This document shows, in pieces, positions 27,842 through 37,698 of a stretch of DNA of 64,000 nt. Both the position numbers and the translations under genes were made by a program. Source of the stretch: Niabella pedocola (GTDB taxonomy: Bacteria; Bacteroidota; Bacteroidia; Chitinophagales; Chitinophagaceae). The stretch spans positions 620,001 to 684,000 of the forward strand of contig NZ_JAJNEC010000005.1 of the NCBI RefSeq assembly GCF_021044425.1. The letters are read 5' to 3'. Numbering within the stretch: the stretch's first letter is position 1; each line of letters begins with the position of its first letter. The notes below the pieces were generated by a model. That model did no database searches and was not told the DNA's origin. It saw only the letters and a list, made by a program, of their open reading frames with translations.

Positions 27842-28291
27842 AACAAACCGTTGTTCATACAACGCGATCCAGTCGGCCACCGAAATCCGTTCCAGGAGTT
27901 GACCGATCAACTCAAAAGGAATCAGTTCCGGTTTGCTGAACCGGATGCAACTTTTTCCCATATCGGGCTTTTTTGGGGCAACTTTCTTCCATTCATTTAA
28001 AAACCAGTCCATCAGGCCGGCATCCGCATATAGTCCCATATGGTAAAGCACAATTCCGTTCTTTTGGGAAGCCATGCTCAAAAACGGGAGCGGCTGTTCC
28101 GGAGCACAATGATAACCGGCCGGGTAAAGGCGGTGCGGCACCACATAACCAATCATACCATATGCCATTGTTTCCTCATAGCCTTCGGGTAAATGTTTCC
28201 GGATTACGGTCCGCAGTTTTTCCATTGAGGGCAGCCGCTCTGCCGGTATTTCGCTTAGATAATCTGCGACTGTTTTTGCCTTGGATTGCAT
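27833..28291 (-). CDS. DUF1801-domain protein
   Basis: 152 aa. It fits the DUF1801 (YdhG-like) fold: N-terminal helix with TVADYLSEIPAERLP, then ETMAYGMIGYVVP and, later, a conserved SCIRFSKPELIPFELI. Members are small cytoplasmic alpha/beta proteins, some compared with frataxin-like iron chaperones, with no proven reaction. The gene is single, convergent to the lipoprotein gene and divergent from the gene at 28397. Confidence 0.85.
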   Translation of the reverse strand: MQSKAKTVADYLSEIPAERLPSMEKLRTVIRKHLPEGYEETMAYGMIGYVVPHRLYPAGYHCAPEQPLPFLSMASQKNGIVLYHMGLYADAGLMDWFLNEWKKVAPKKPDMGKSCIRFSKPELIPFELIGQLLERISVADWIALYEQRFVKK

Positions 28292-28396
28292 CTTTTTTAA
28301 GCGGGTTTATTTTTTAGCATTTTTTTTACAGAACCAGGGAGCTTGTTGCCACCATTTTACTGCTTTTTATCGTCCAATAAATATAATAAAAAAACA

Positions 28397-29212
28397 ATGA
28401 GTAAAAATGTCATAAAACTGGGCATGTTCCTGCTGGGCGCCAGCCTTTTTCTGGCAGTAGAAAGTTTTGCGCAGTACCGGCGTCCGCCGCACCGCGTATA
28501 CAGGAGCCACTCCTATTACCGGGCACCGAGAGTTTCCATTGGTATCGGTGGGGTCTTTGGCTGGCCGGCGCCTTATTACCGGTATGGCTACGGACCCAAC
28601 GTAGGGGTTTCGGTTGGGATTGCTTTTCCGCCCATTGGCGCCACTATTTATGCGTTACCCCAGGGTGCGCGCAGGGTGTATTATGGTGGCATTCCCTATT
28701 ATTACCGGAATGATACCTATTTTATGGAGCGCGATAAAGGAGGTTATGAAGTGGTAGCGCCTCCGCTTGGAGCCACTGCTGCACGCCTGCCCAACGGGGC
28801 CCGGATGCGAAAAATTGACGGGGATACGTATTATGAATACAACGGAACGTATTACCGCCCCGATGTAGATGAGGACGGCGAACGGGTCTATATCGTGGTA
28901 GGGCGAAATGGAACCCTGGATACAGAAGAAGCAAGAACGCAGCGCTATAATGACGAACGTGCCGCCACGGATGAAGATCGCAATGATGAACGAAGCAGCA
29001 ACGCGGTGCAGCAAAACAGTGACGACACGGACACTAACAGCGGTGTTTATGATACCCGTCCCCAGGTGGGCGACCAGTTTGACCAGCTGCCCAAAAATTC
29101 AACCCGGGTAACGGTTGGTGGCAAAACCCAGTTCCGCTCACCCGCAGGCACTTACTATAAAGAGGTTACGGTTGACGGAAGAACCGTATATGAAGTTGTT
29201 TCTTCTAAATAA
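28397..29212 (+). CDS. DUF6515-like exported protein
   Basis: 271 aa from the ATG at 28397 (the frame also opens at 28343 but without a signal sequence). Signal peptide 1-25 ending ESFAQ, followed by a basic Arg/Pro/Tyr-rich linker (YRRPPHRVYRSHSYYR), a Gly/Tyr-rich part and a repeated beta unit: YALPQGARRVYYGGIPYYYRN, then a related stretch LPNGARMRKIDGDTYYEYNG and a third copy near the C-terminus. The repeated small beta unit matches the DUF6515 type of envelope proteins in this phylum. An acidic stretch (about 195-235) separates the last copy. Function unknown. Confidence 0.82.
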   Translation: MSKNVIKLGMFLLGASLFLAVESFAQYRRPPHRVYRSHSYYRAPRVSIGIGGVFGWPAPYYRYGYGPNVGVSVGIAFPPIGATIYALPQGARRVYYGGIPYYYRNDTYFMERDKGGYEVVAPPLGATAARLPNGARMRKIDGDTYYEYNGTYYRPDVDEDGERVYIVVGRNGTLDTEEARTQRYNDERAATDEDRNDERSSNAVQQNSDDTDTNSGVYDTRPQVGDQFDQLPKNSTRVTVGGKTQFRSPAGTYYKEVTVDGRTVYEVVSSK

Positions 29213-29234
29213 TAAAACATATAAAATGTAAGGG

Positions 29235-29262
29235 AAAAAGTGGCCTCAGACGGCCACTTTTT
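29235..29262 (+). terminator. Rho-independent terminator
   Basis: AAAAAGTGGCC (29235-29245) and GGCCACTTTTT (29252-29262) form an 11-bp stem with a 6-base loop, 23 bp after the DUF6515-like gene. Confidence 0.88.
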
Positions 29263-29291
29263 AATGTGTATACAATGCTCTAACTTTAAAT

Positions 29292-30188
29292 ATGAAGCGG
29301 CTACATTTCAATAAGTACAAGCATTTCCGGATCAGCGGCCTGTTTTTCCTGTTGTTGCTGGCGGGTCTCCTTTCGGGGATGGTCTTATCTGCACAGGAAT
29401 CCCGGTCACTCCTTTGGAAGATCAGCGGCAATCAATTACAGGCGCCCTCCTATCTCCTGGGTACCATGCACCTGGTTTGCGGAGAAGATTTTGAAGTTCC
29501 GCCGAAATTGAAAACCGTGCTTAAAAAAGTACGCACGGTAACTTTTGAGGCGGATATCGCAGCCATGGATGGCGCAGATCAATTAATGGACCTGATGAAA
29601 CCCGTGCCGCGCATACTGGAAAAGACCCCGCGGGTACAACGCCAGCTGCTGGACAGCTTGCTGAAAGAATACCAGTTAACGCCGGAAGCGTTGAATTATA
29701 TGTCGCCCTTTGGAATTACTTCGGTACTGACCCTGAAAACCTTTAATTGCGCCGATCCCTCAGCAGTGAAAATGATGGAAAAGGAGCTCCTCAATTTGGC
29801 AGAGACAGATTCGCTGCAGATTGATCACCTGGAATCGGTTGACTTCCAGATACAGATGATCCGTTCGATGAATACGATTGATGAGCTGCTGAACACCCTG
29901 AAAGGCATGAAAGAGGCCCCTCATTTTATCAAAGACCTGGTACAGGTTTATAAAACGGAAGATCTGCCACGACTAACCGGCCTGATGAATGACCCCGCAT
30001 TTATGAGCACCGTACAACAAACCCGCTTGCTCAAAGAGCGGAATTATAACTGGATGCAGCTCCTGCCGGGAAAAATGAAAAAGGCATCCACACTGTTTGC
30101 TGTTGGCGCCGGGCACCTTGGTGGTAAAAGCGGATTGATCCAGCTTTTAAAACAAAACGGGTATACGGTTACGCCCGTTTTTGAATAA
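29292..30188 (+). CDS. TraB/GumN-family protein
   Basis: 298 aa. Signal peptide to about 35 (GMVLSAQES). The TraB/GumN fold is marked by YLLGTMHLV with Gly57 to His60, a second conserved acidic patch (TFEADIA) and the C-terminal FAVGAGHLGG. The paired GTMH and GxGH motifs suggest a metal-dependent hydrolase related to Tiki-type peptidases; in this phylum the family is exported. Substrate unknown. Confidence 0.9.
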   Translation: MKRLHFNKYKHFRISGLFFLLLLAGLLSGMVLSAQESRSLLWKISGNQLQAPSYLLGTMHLVCGEDFEVPPKLKTVLKKVRTVTFEADIAAMDGADQLMDLMKPVPRILEKTPRVQRQLLDSLLKEYQLTPEALNYMSPFGITSVLTLKTFNCADPSAVKMMEKELLNLAETDSLQIDHLESVDFQIQMIRSMNTIDELLNTLKGMKEAPHFIKDLVQVYKTEDLPRLTGLMNDPAFMSTVQQTRLLKERNYNWMQLLPGKMKKASTLFAVGAGHLGGKSGLIQLLKQNGYTVTPVFE

Positions 30189-30280
30189 GCGCCATGAAGT
30201 ATCTTTGTATGCTGAAACCCGGCTAAACCACAGTTGTGCCGGTTTCAAAACATATCAGTGGTTTATTCTAAAACGAAACA

Positions 30281-30763
30281 ATGATGGCTCAGGCTACGCA
30301 GCTGGCAAAACGATTCAGAGAAGTACACCTCGATGGCGACTGGGTGGCCGCCACTAATCTCAGGGCTGCACTATCCGGTGTAACCTGGCAGCAGGCAACC
30401 AAAAAGATCGGATCGCTGAATACCATTGCGGCGCTTGCTTTTCATATCAACTATTACATTGCGGGTATATTAAAGGTATTTGAAGGCGGCTCGCTGGACA
30501 TCCATGACCGCTATAGCTTCGACGCTCCTCCGATCGGTTCGCAGGCAAACTGGGAGCAATTACTGAACAAACTATGGACCGATGCTGAAGCATTTGCAGC
30601 ACATGTACAGCAGATGTCCGAAGAACAACTGGAGTCGGCATTTACAAACGAAAAATACGGCAGTTATCAGCGGAATATTGATGCAATGATCGAGCATGTA
30701 TATTACCACCTGGGGCAGATCGTGCTACTCCGGAAACTGGTACAGGAAACGCCTGTGCATTAA
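30281..30763 (+). CDS. DinB-like four-helix-bundle protein
   Basis: 160 aa. It has the DinB/DUF1572 pattern of three metal-binding His: HINYYIAGI near 62 and MIEHVYYHLGQIVLLRKL near 130. These proteins bind a divalent metal in a four-helix bundle, and some are thiol transferases acting with bacillithiol. No catalytic role can be assigned here. It is followed after 15 bp by a small membrane protein, so the two are probably co-transcribed. Confidence 0.83.
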   Translation: MMAQATQLAKRFREVHLDGDWVAATNLRAALSGVTWQQATKKIGSLNTIAALAFHINYYIAGILKVFEGGSLDIHDRYSFDAPPIGSQANWEQLLNKLWTDAEAFAAHVQQMSEEQLESAFTNEKYGSYQRNIDAMIEHVYYHLGQIVLLRKLVQETPVH

Positions 30764-30778
30764 AAACGTCCAACACTG

Positions 30779-31282
30779 ATGAAAAGAAATTATTATATAC
30801 TTTCTGCGTGTTTCCTGCTCACTGCGTTGTTATCGGGCATTTTAACATCCGGTATTTCACTGGTGGGGCGTGTGGGCGTAAATACGTTTTACAGGAACTA
30901 TCGTTTTTTTAAAATATGGTGGCAGGCGGCACTCGTATGCTTCCTGTTACTGGCGCTTGTAGCCCTTTTGTTATATTCGATCGATAAAAAATTCAACGGC
31001 AGCAAGCGCCTGATTTTCCTTACCGGCTTTCTTTTCGTATTCCTGGGCGGTCTTTATATCAGCTACGCCGATTTCCGGAATTCACTTTCGCACCGCTGGC
31101 TTGGAGAACGTTTTCACCTGGGTATCTATTTATACTGGCTGGGATCTTGCATTACCGATCTGTTCTTCCTGCTGACCCCCCGAACGGTTCCGGGTGCAAT
31201 TACAAGCAAGTCCGGCGCACCTGCAGGAACTTCAGCCGTTTCTACAGATCCGGATGCAACTGCTCCGCGAACCAGTATTTAA
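30779..31282 (+). CDS. Four-helix inner-membrane protein of unknown function
   Basis: 167 aa with four predicted membrane helices (about 7-30, 45-67, 78-98, 115-135) and a Ser/Ala/Pro tail. No motif recognised. It is co-directional with and 15 bp after the DinB-like gene. Its stop is 5 bp from the stop of the large convergent gene. Confidence 0.7.
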   Translation: MKRNYYILSACFLLTALLSGILTSGISLVGRVGVNTFYRNYRFFKIWWQAALVCFLLLALVALLLYSIDKKFNGSKRLIFLTGFLFVFLGGLYISYADFRNSLSHRWLGERFHLGIYLYWLGSCITDLFFLLTPRTVPGAITSKSGAPAGTSAVSTDPDATAPRTSI

Positions 31283-31287
31283 GTTCG

Positions 31288-34200
31288 TTAAAAAATGGCG
31301 GTTAAGGAGGCCTTACCGGTATGTACGGTTTTGGTTGTTCCCGGTTTACGGCCATCATATTGAAAATTCAATTCCAGGTTGCTCATCAGCCGTTTGGTAA
31401 GCATAATATTCCACAGGTAGTTTTTTCCCGGTAATAATCCATCCAGCATGATATAGCTTACCGTGGTGGTATTGGTTCCCGCTGCTGTATACTTCAGATA
31501 GTCCAGCGTAAAGCGTGCCGTGAGCGCAGCACTTTGAAGGATATTGTATTTTGTTTCGGCCGTAAGGGCATTGGATATGGCTTTTTCTCCGCCATATACC
31601 GGCTTGTTCTTCCGCACTTCATATTTATAACCGGCCATCAGCCGGAAGGTGGTTCCGCTGATAAACGACAGGGAGGGCTCTGCACTGTTTTTGGTAATTT
31701 CATAATTGCGGTTATCAAATTGCGCGTTATCCGAATAAAGTGCCTGCATCCCATTCCGTCCTTCAAGATTCAGCGTAAGACTGCTGCCGAAAAATTGCCG
31801 GTACTTCAACGACCATTCCTTGGTTTTGCGGCTTTCATAGCCATAGGTCAACAGTGTTTTTCCCGTATTCTGAAGGTTGCTGATATCAATGCCCCACACT
31901 GAGCTAAAGCGGTTAAAGGAAAGGGTGTTGACCAGCACCGAACTCATCGCAATGAGGCTGGTATCGTTTAACGCATAGCGGAACGGATTGAGCGTTACAA
32001 GCCCCGTAGCCTGTGCCTTTCGGGAAATCTGCAACGTGCTGGTCCAGTTAAACCGCGCCAGGAATAGCTGAAACCGGCTGGCGGTTTTGTCTTTCCATAA
32101 GAGCTTCGGATTCAGTCCCAGGCTGTAGTTAAACGTATTATAATTGGCCTTTATATACTCGTTGGTAGGGGTATTGATCCGTATAAACCGGGCCTGGTCA
32201 GGGAAAGCGGCCAGCTCAAATTCATTCAGTTGCTGTATACTGTCCTGGTTCAGGTCAATCCAGGTATACTGTCCCGTACCCGCCGGAACTTCCAGGTAAG
32301 CATATTCTCTTTTTTGCTCCTGACCCGAACCCGCTTCATACAGGATATTACCTGTAAGAAAGCCCTTAAATTCATTCATATTGTATTCGATTCTCGAAAG
32401 CAGTGTATTTTCCTCCTGCTGCCGGCTAACCGCCGCATTGAGTACGCTTAACTTCCGCAGTGTTGTGTTGAAATATAATTGCCGGTGTTGGTTTGCCAGC
32501 AGCTCTGCTTTAAAATTCAGGTTATAACTCCGGTCGCCTTTTACAAAATCCCTGTACACCGGGTATTTATCTTCTCTTGTAAAAAAGCTGATGCCATAAT
32601 GATTTTGTTTGGCTTCATCCGATTTTATAAAGAATGTATACGTATCAAACGAAAATGCAGTAGCGTTTAGAGTATCCGTTACTTTATTCCGGCTCTCATT
32701 ATGCTCTAGCGTATAACGGGCACCAATACTCCAGTTATCCAATGCCGGTATTTTTTTACTGATGTCCAGTATAGGGCGTAAAAAGTTTCCCTTATCAAGC
32801 ATCCCGCTGTACTGCGTAAGGGTTACATCATTATTAAAGGTCCAGTTACGCCATTGTGTAAATTGTGTCAACGCATGCTGAAAACCGTTGTAACGGTCGC
32901 TGCGGTTATAGTTCGTAAACTGGTACTGCAGCCGGTTACCGCTCCCACTCTGCAATCCTGTGGCCGCGCGGATAATGTGCTCATCAACCCGGGCCGTTAC
33001 CAATGGCAATCCCCAGTCCCTGGTAAACTCTACGCTGCGTAAACGTTCAACCGGTTGAAACCGGGCCTGCACCATTTCATAGTCGAGCGAAGACACCAGT
33101 TGCAATTTGTTCTTTTCCCGGATATTGGTCGTATTGGACAGGTTTACTTTGGCTGCAAACCCCTTATCATCACCACCATTCAGCCTTGAAAAAGTATTTA
33201 CATCATAACTGCTGGCCGCTACCTCCGTCTTTAGCAATGTTCCCGGCGTAAGGGCATAATCTACCCCCAGCGTTAGCACCTGTTGCTTTTTGGGTGTTAT
33301 CAGCGCAATCACCGGCGCATAATTGCCTTGCCTTTGCCCATTTTCCGGCGGCACATACCGGAATACCTTTCCATTGGCGTTGGTATTGTCCGGCACATAA
33401 TCGCCCTTACCAAAGCCTACGTCCATAAAGGACACGTTATACTGAGCAGAATCGCGGTTGATCGAATACCGGTAAAATGAGTCGACCACCTCTGTTCCCT
33501 GCAGCACATAGCTTCTTGCATACAGGATCTTGCCAGCCGCAAAGGTATCCAGTACCGCAGATGGATACAACGCATTCTGAATGCTGTCGCCGATCTGCGA
33601 AAGGAACTGTTTTTGCCGGTTATCCAGCACCTGGTTAATAGAAGAGTTCTTTGCATCACTGTTATTAAAAAATCCAACGCGAACTTTTACTTTATGATTA
33701 AAGTCCAGCTCCTGCATTCCGTACAGGTTGGTGTTCAGAAAATTCCTGTCGGCATATTCAAACTCGATCTGAATACGACTGTCTTTTGTAATCATACGAC
33801 GCGGTGTAAAACTCACCTCGGCCGTGTTGTAGTTGATCACATAATCCTGGTCTTCGCCCCGTTGCAGTAATTCGCCGTCAATAAAAACGCGCTCGGTATT
33901 CGCCAGTACAATAAAGAACAGCTCATTGTTGGCGCCCTGTAATTTATACGGCCCCTGGTTGCCCTCCAACCCCTGGAATACGTTACGTGTAAATTTTCCC
34001 TTGGCGATGGAACCACTGATCAACGTATTAGAACTTGTTTTTTTGGAAAGCCCATTGGTTGTTTGGAAAGACAAGCCCTGCAGGCGTTTATAAAAATTGA
34101 GAAAATAACTCCGGTTTTCCCGGAGGTCCATATCCCCGATATTGAGCTGCCATTGCTTTTTTTTGAAGCGGATATATACTTCATCAAATTCATTTAACTG

Positions 34201-34782
34201 CTGGGTGTTGCCATCCGGCTGAATGGGTACATTATTATCAGTAATGGCAGCCTGCAGTTCAATACTGTCCGCCAGCATTCCGCTCAACTGTACATTCAGG
34301 TTCGAGTTCAAAACCAGGCTCTGGTTATTTCCAAAACCCATTTGCCGGCCAAAACTCCCTTGCGCGTTGATGTTCCCAAAATTAAACAGCTGGCTGCGCC
34401 CCCGGGTGCCGGTTTCGGGCGGAGCAATCGGCGCCGCAGAATTCATGACCAGACTGTCAAAGTTCATCCGTTGAACGACCGGGTTCAGCTTTACAGCAAA
34501 TACCCGGTAATGTACGGTGATACTGCTTGCTGCCGGTTTGAGTATCCAGTGCAGCTGGGCGTTCACAAAATCGACCCGGTATGTATTGCTGTCTATCCCA
34601 TCTATACGTAAACTGCCGGGAACAATACTCACGCTATCGAGCAATACCTTATCTGCCAGCACGGGTACCTGCTTTGTTCGCAGGTTCGATAAGGCACGGG
34701 ATATGGTCTCCTCCTGTGCGCTCAACCGACCTGCCATACAAAGAAGAAAAAGGAAAAATATTATGCTTCTCAATAGACGCAA
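31288..34782 (-). CDS. Very large predicted outer-membrane beta-barrel protein (TTG start)
   Basis: 1164 aa from TTG 34782 (alternative TTG 34773). The frame is open further, to 34995, but that part overlaps the divergent gene and has no signal sequence; the signal peptide IIFFLFLLCMAGRLSAQ directly follows the TTG. A beta-sandwich-like N-terminal region (about 30-140) precedes a repeated aromatic, beta-strand-rich body ending in GKASLTAIF, with the terminal Phe typical of outer-membrane barrels. DLNQDSIQQLNEFE looks like a Ca-binding-type loop. Large exported proteins of this type occur widely in Bacteroidota, but I know of no assigned function. It stands alone. Confidence 0.82.
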   Translation of the reverse strand: MRLLRSIIFFLFLLCMAGRLSAQEETISRALSNLRTKQVPVLADKVLLDSVSIVPGSLRIDGIDSNTYRVDFVNAQLHWILKPAASSITVHYRVFAVKLNPVVQRMNFDSLVMNSAAPIAPPETGTRGRSQLFNFGNINAQGSFGRQMGFGNNQSLVLNSNLNVQLSGMLADSIELQAAITDNNVPIQPDGNTQQLNEFDEVYIRFKKKQWQLNIGDMDLRENRSYFLNFYKRLQGLSFQTTNGLSKKTSSNTLISGSIAKGKFTRNVFQGLEGNQGPYKLQGANNELFFIVLANTERVFIDGELLQRGEDQDYVINYNTAEVSFTPRRMITKDSRIQIEFEYADRNFLNTNLYGMQELDFNHKVKVRVGFFNNSDAKNSSINQVLDNRQKQFLSQIGDSIQNALYPSAVLDTFAAGKILYARSYVLQGTEVVDSFYRYSINRDSAQYNVSFMDVGFGKGDYVPDNTNANGKVFRYVPPENGQRQGNYAPVIALITPKKQQVLTLGVDYALTPGTLLKTEVAASSYDVNTFSRLNGGDDKGFAAKVNLSNTTNIREKNKLQLVSSLDYEMVQARFQPVERLRSVEFTRDWGLPLVTARVDEHIIRAATGLQSGSGNRLQYQFTNYNRSDRYNGFQHALTQFTQWRNWTFNNDVTLTQYSGMLDKGNFLRPILDISKKIPALDNWSIGARYTLEHNESRNKVTDTLNATAFSFDTYTFFIKSDEAKQNHYGISFFTREDKYPVYRDFVKGDRSYNLNFKAELLANQHRQLYFNTTLRKLSVLNAAVSRQQEENTLLSRIEYNMNEFKGFLTGNILYEAGSGQEQKREYAYLEVPAGTGQYTWIDLNQDSIQQLNEFELAAFPDQARFIRINTPTNEYIKANYNTFNYSLGLNPKLLWKDKTASRFQLFLARFNWTSTLQISRKAQATGLVTLNPFRYALNDTSLIAMSSVLVNTLSFNRFSSVWGIDISNLQNTGKTLLTYGYESRKTKEWSLKYRQFFGSSLTLNLEGRNGMQALYSDNAQFDNRNYEITKNSAEPSLSFISGTTFRLMAGYKYEVRKNKPVYGGEKAISNALTAETKYNILQSAALTARFTLDYLKYTAAGTNTTTVSYIMLDGLLPGKNYLWNIMLTKRLMSNLELNFQYDGRKPGTTKTVHTGKASLTAIF

Positions 34783-34993
34783 TACTGGCTGTTTTAATTC
34801 AGCAAAAATCGGCTTTTTAGCTATACAGAACGGATTAAATGAATAATCGCAGCAAATCCGGATCTGGGAAATATTCCGGCCGGCATGGTACATCCTGCAA
34901 TCATTTTTCATAATTTTAGTTCCTATCACCGTTGGGAAGGGATGGAAAGAAAACATTTTTACCAGGCAATTCACTATAAGGACAGAAGGCTTC

Positions 34994-36193
34994 ATGCGCG
35001 ATAAGACAGGAATGGCAACAACCGCCTCAGAAAAACTATATGGTCTTGATCATTTAAGGGCATTGGCCATCTTACTGGTATTTTTATTTCATTACCTGGG
35101 CTTTAACCACCCGGCCTGGATGAATGGGGTCGCTGAGGTTGGCTGGACAGGAGTTGATCTGTTCTTTGTGCTGAGCGGGTTCCTGATTTCCGGTCAACTG
35201 TTTGGGCAGTTAAAAAAAACCGGAAATATCGACGTTGGCGCTTTCTTCATAAAACGCTTCTTCCGGATCATTCCGCCATATCTCATTGTAGTAGCGCTTT
35301 ATTTCTGCGTGCCGTTTTTTAGAGAAAGGGAGGCCCTGGGACCGTTGTGGAAATTTTTGACCTTTACCCACAATTTTGGACTGGATGTCATACACCGCGG
35401 TACATTCTCCCATGCCTGGTCCCTTTGTATTGAAGAACAGTTTTACCTCACGCTTCCGTTCATTCTATTGCTGGTACACAAACACAAAAGTGCTGCAGGG
35501 TTTGGGTTTAAGCTCCTGTTCTGCCTGCTGCTGGCGCTGACGGTCGTTTTCCGTTTGCTTTCCTGGAATATTTGGGTGGCGCCCTTTATCAACAAAGACG
35601 ATTTCTGGCTGCAGTGGTACAAGTATATTTATTATCCCACACCTACAAGACTGGACAGCTTATTGCTGGGCATAGGGCTGGCATGGGTCATGCATTACCG
35701 TCCCCGAATCAATAGCAGGATCCGGCTAAACGGAAATTTACTTTTCCTTTCCGGCCTTCCATTTTTAACAGCGGCTTATTTTGTTTGCCGGTCGCCCTAT
35801 TCTTTTACGGCAACCATCTGGGGCTTCCTCCTTGTGGCCATGGGTTTTACGTGTTGGGTAGCGGCGGCCGCAGCACCCTCGTCTTTTCTTTTTAAAAAGC
35901 GACTATTTATAACCGAGCAGCTGGCCAGCCTGTCTTTTGCTATTTATCTGTCGCACAAAGGCGTCATTCATATAACACAGGTATTGCTGGAGAAAGCCGG
36001 CTGGGCCACCGATAGCAACCTTACATTGCTTCTTGCCGCAACAAATTGCATTCTGGCGGGGCTGCTGTTTCGTTACTTAATAGAACGCCCCTGCCAACAG
36101 CTCCGCAATGCGTTCTTAAAACGGAGAGAACGGTTCTCTGCTGCCGTTGAACCTGCCATATCGGCAATCCCGGAGCGGGATCTTCTGCAATAA
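34994..36193 (+). CDS. Acyltransferase 3 family membrane protein
   Basis: 399 aa with 10 to 11 predicted membrane helices and the acyltransferase 3 signature: GLDHLRALAILLVFLFHYLGF near the N-terminus, with the catalytic-type His and Arg, and the later WSLCIEEQFYL. These inner-membrane enzymes move acetyl or other acyl groups onto sugars or lipids of the envelope (OafA type). The ATG at 34994 has AGAAGG 5 bases upstream; a second ATG at 35012 is a weaker choice. The donor and acceptor cannot be named. Confidence 0.9.
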   Translation: MRDKTGMATTASEKLYGLDHLRALAILLVFLFHYLGFNHPAWMNGVAEVGWTGVDLFFVLSGFLISGQLFGQLKKTGNIDVGAFFIKRFFRIIPPYLIVVALYFCVPFFREREALGPLWKFLTFTHNFGLDVIHRGTFSHAWSLCIEEQFYLTLPFILLLVHKHKSAAGFGFKLLFCLLLALTVVFRLLSWNIWVAPFINKDDFWLQWYKYIYYPTPTRLDSLLLGIGLAWVMHYRPRINSRIRLNGNLLFLSGLPFLTAAYFVCRSPYSFTATIWGFLLVAMGFTCWVAAAAAPSSFLFKKRLFITEQLASLSFAIYLSHKGVIHITQVLLEKAGWATDSNLTLLLAATNCILAGLLFRYLIERPCQQLRNAFLKRRERFSAAVEPAISAIPERDLLQ

Positions 36194-36303
36194 GAATGCG
36201 TTTTACGCCGAATGACAGCAACCACGGCAGCTCCAGCATTCAAGCACAAAAATTGCAGGAACCTTATCGCAGGAAATATGTTAATGTAAAAAAGATAAAA
36301 ATC

Positions 36304-37026
36304 ATGAATACAAATAAAATGCAGGTAGAGATCTGGAGCGATGTCATGTGTCCTTTCTGTTATATCGGCAAACGGCATTTTGAAGCAGCACTTGAAAAAT
36401 TCGCAGACAATCAACAGGTGGAGATCACCTGGAAAAGCTTCCAGCTGGATCCCACGCTGCCCGAAAAGGAAGAATTGGATCATGAGCAATACCTCGTCGA
36501 GCGTAAGGGACTGCCCAAAGAGCAGGTGGCATCCATGCTGGATCATGTAACCCAATCGGCCAAACTGGCCGGACTGGACTATCACTTTGAAAAAGTGATC
36601 ACCGTCAATTCTTTCAATGCCCATCGTGTTATACAGATGGCCAAAACAAAAGGGCTGGGCGATGCAGCTGAAGAGCGGTTCTTTAAAGCCTATTTTACCG
36701 AAGGCCTTGATATTGCCGACGGCGCCACTCTTACCCGGCTGGGAAAAGAGATCGGGCTTACGGAAGCAGAAGTGCATGATGCGCTTACCAATGAAGCCTA
36801 TACCGGCAAGGTGAACCGCGATATTTATGAGGCACAGCAGATCGGCGTTAGAGGAGTTCCCTTCTTTGTATTTAACCGGAAATATGCCGTTTCCGGAGCT
36901 CAGCCAACGGAAGCGTTCACACAAACACTTGACAAAGCCTTTGCAGAATGGCGTACAGAGCACCCGGCTCCCTTACTGGAAATAACCGAAGGACCATCCT
37001 GCACGCCGGACGGTAATTGCAGTTAA
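36304..37026 (+). CDS. FrnE-like DsbA-family oxidoreductase
   Basis: 240 aa from the ATG at 36304; an open frame from 36196 adds a Ser/Lys-rich piece with no counterpart in the family. The thioredoxin-fold redox motif is Cys16-Pro-Phe-Cys19 (DVMCPFCYIGKRHFE), with the cis-Pro loop GVRGVPFFVFN in the second half. It has the long insert helical domain of FrnE. No signal peptide, so it is cytoplasmic, unlike periplasmic DsbA. It probably catalyses thiol-disulfide exchange or isomerisation. The tail carries CTPDGNC, two further cysteines that may be regulatory. Confidence 0.9.
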   Translation: MNTNKMQVEIWSDVMCPFCYIGKRHFEAALEKFADNQQVEITWKSFQLDPTLPEKEELDHEQYLVERKGLPKEQVASMLDHVTQSAKLAGLDYHFEKVITVNSFNAHRVIQMAKTKGLGDAAEERFFKAYFTEGLDIADGATLTRLGKEIGLTEAEVHDALTNEAYTGKVNRDIYEAQQIGVRGVPFFVFNRKYAVSGAQPTEAFTQTLDKAFAEWRTEHPAPLLEITEGPSCTPDGNCS

Positions 37027-37249
37027 CATTCTTAATACCATAACCAGGATGCGGCTGCATTAAAAGTCGGTTAAAACATGTTGTTATTCTGAACTTGATG
37101 CAGCATCTTTTGATAAACAGGAGAACCTTAAATACTGAAATAATTCAGGCTAACCACAGCCGTTTTTGATGCAGCCTTATTTTTTGCCGCAGATCAGCAC
37201 ATCCATCCACAGATGTAGTTTTATATAAAAAGATTCTTTTGCGGAGGCA

Positions 37250-37278
37250 ATAAAAAAAGCCGCCCTGTGCAGAGCAGC
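37250..37278 (-). terminator. Rho-independent terminator of the DUF2795 gene
   Basis: On the minus strand the stem is 37278-37271 with 37266-37259 (8 bp, two G-U pairs) over a GUGC-type loop, followed by seven U. It lies 28 bp after the stop. Confidence 0.78.
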
Positions 37279-37305
37279 TTCAGCATTTTAACTTCCCGGG
37301 GGATA

Positions 37306-37527
37306 TTAGTATTCGTCTTCGTTGAACAGGAAATCTTCCTGGGTGGGATAATCAGGCCAGATGTCTTCGATGGTTTCATATACATCGCCTTCATCTTCCA
37401 GTTCCTGTAAATTTTCAACCACTTCGATGGGCGCTCCACTCCTGATAGCGAAATCAATCAGTTCGTCTTTGGTGGCTGGCCAAGGGGCATCTTCTAAATA
37501 AGAGGCTAACTCAAGTGTCCAAAACAT
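37306..37527 (-). CDS. DUF2795-domain small acidic protein
   Basis: 73 aa, acidic. The pattern ELASYLEDAPWPATKDELIDFA matches DUF2795, a short winged-helix-like fold common in Bacteroidota and Actinobacteria. A single gene with its own terminator. Function unknown; DNA or protein binding is possible but unproven. Confidence 0.85.
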   Translation of the reverse strand: MFWTLELASYLEDAPWPATKDELIDFAIRSGAPIEVVENLQELEDEGDVYETIEDIWPDYPTQEDFLFNEDEY

Positions 37528-37698
37528 ACTATATTCGATTTTTTATTATTAACAGGATACCTGAAACAAGGTTCAGGGTATTCTCAATTTTTTGCAAAAG
37601 TAACTGTATTCGGTAATTTAAAAAATACTTATTTTTATTTCCAAAACTTTGAAAACTGCTGCTTTTTTAACCCCGATCAAAGCTAAACAATATCCAAA

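Noticed and set aside
34783..34995. N-terminal extension of the large barrel protein
   Set aside because: Overlaps the start of the divergent acyltransferase gene and places the signal peptide 75 residues inside the protein.
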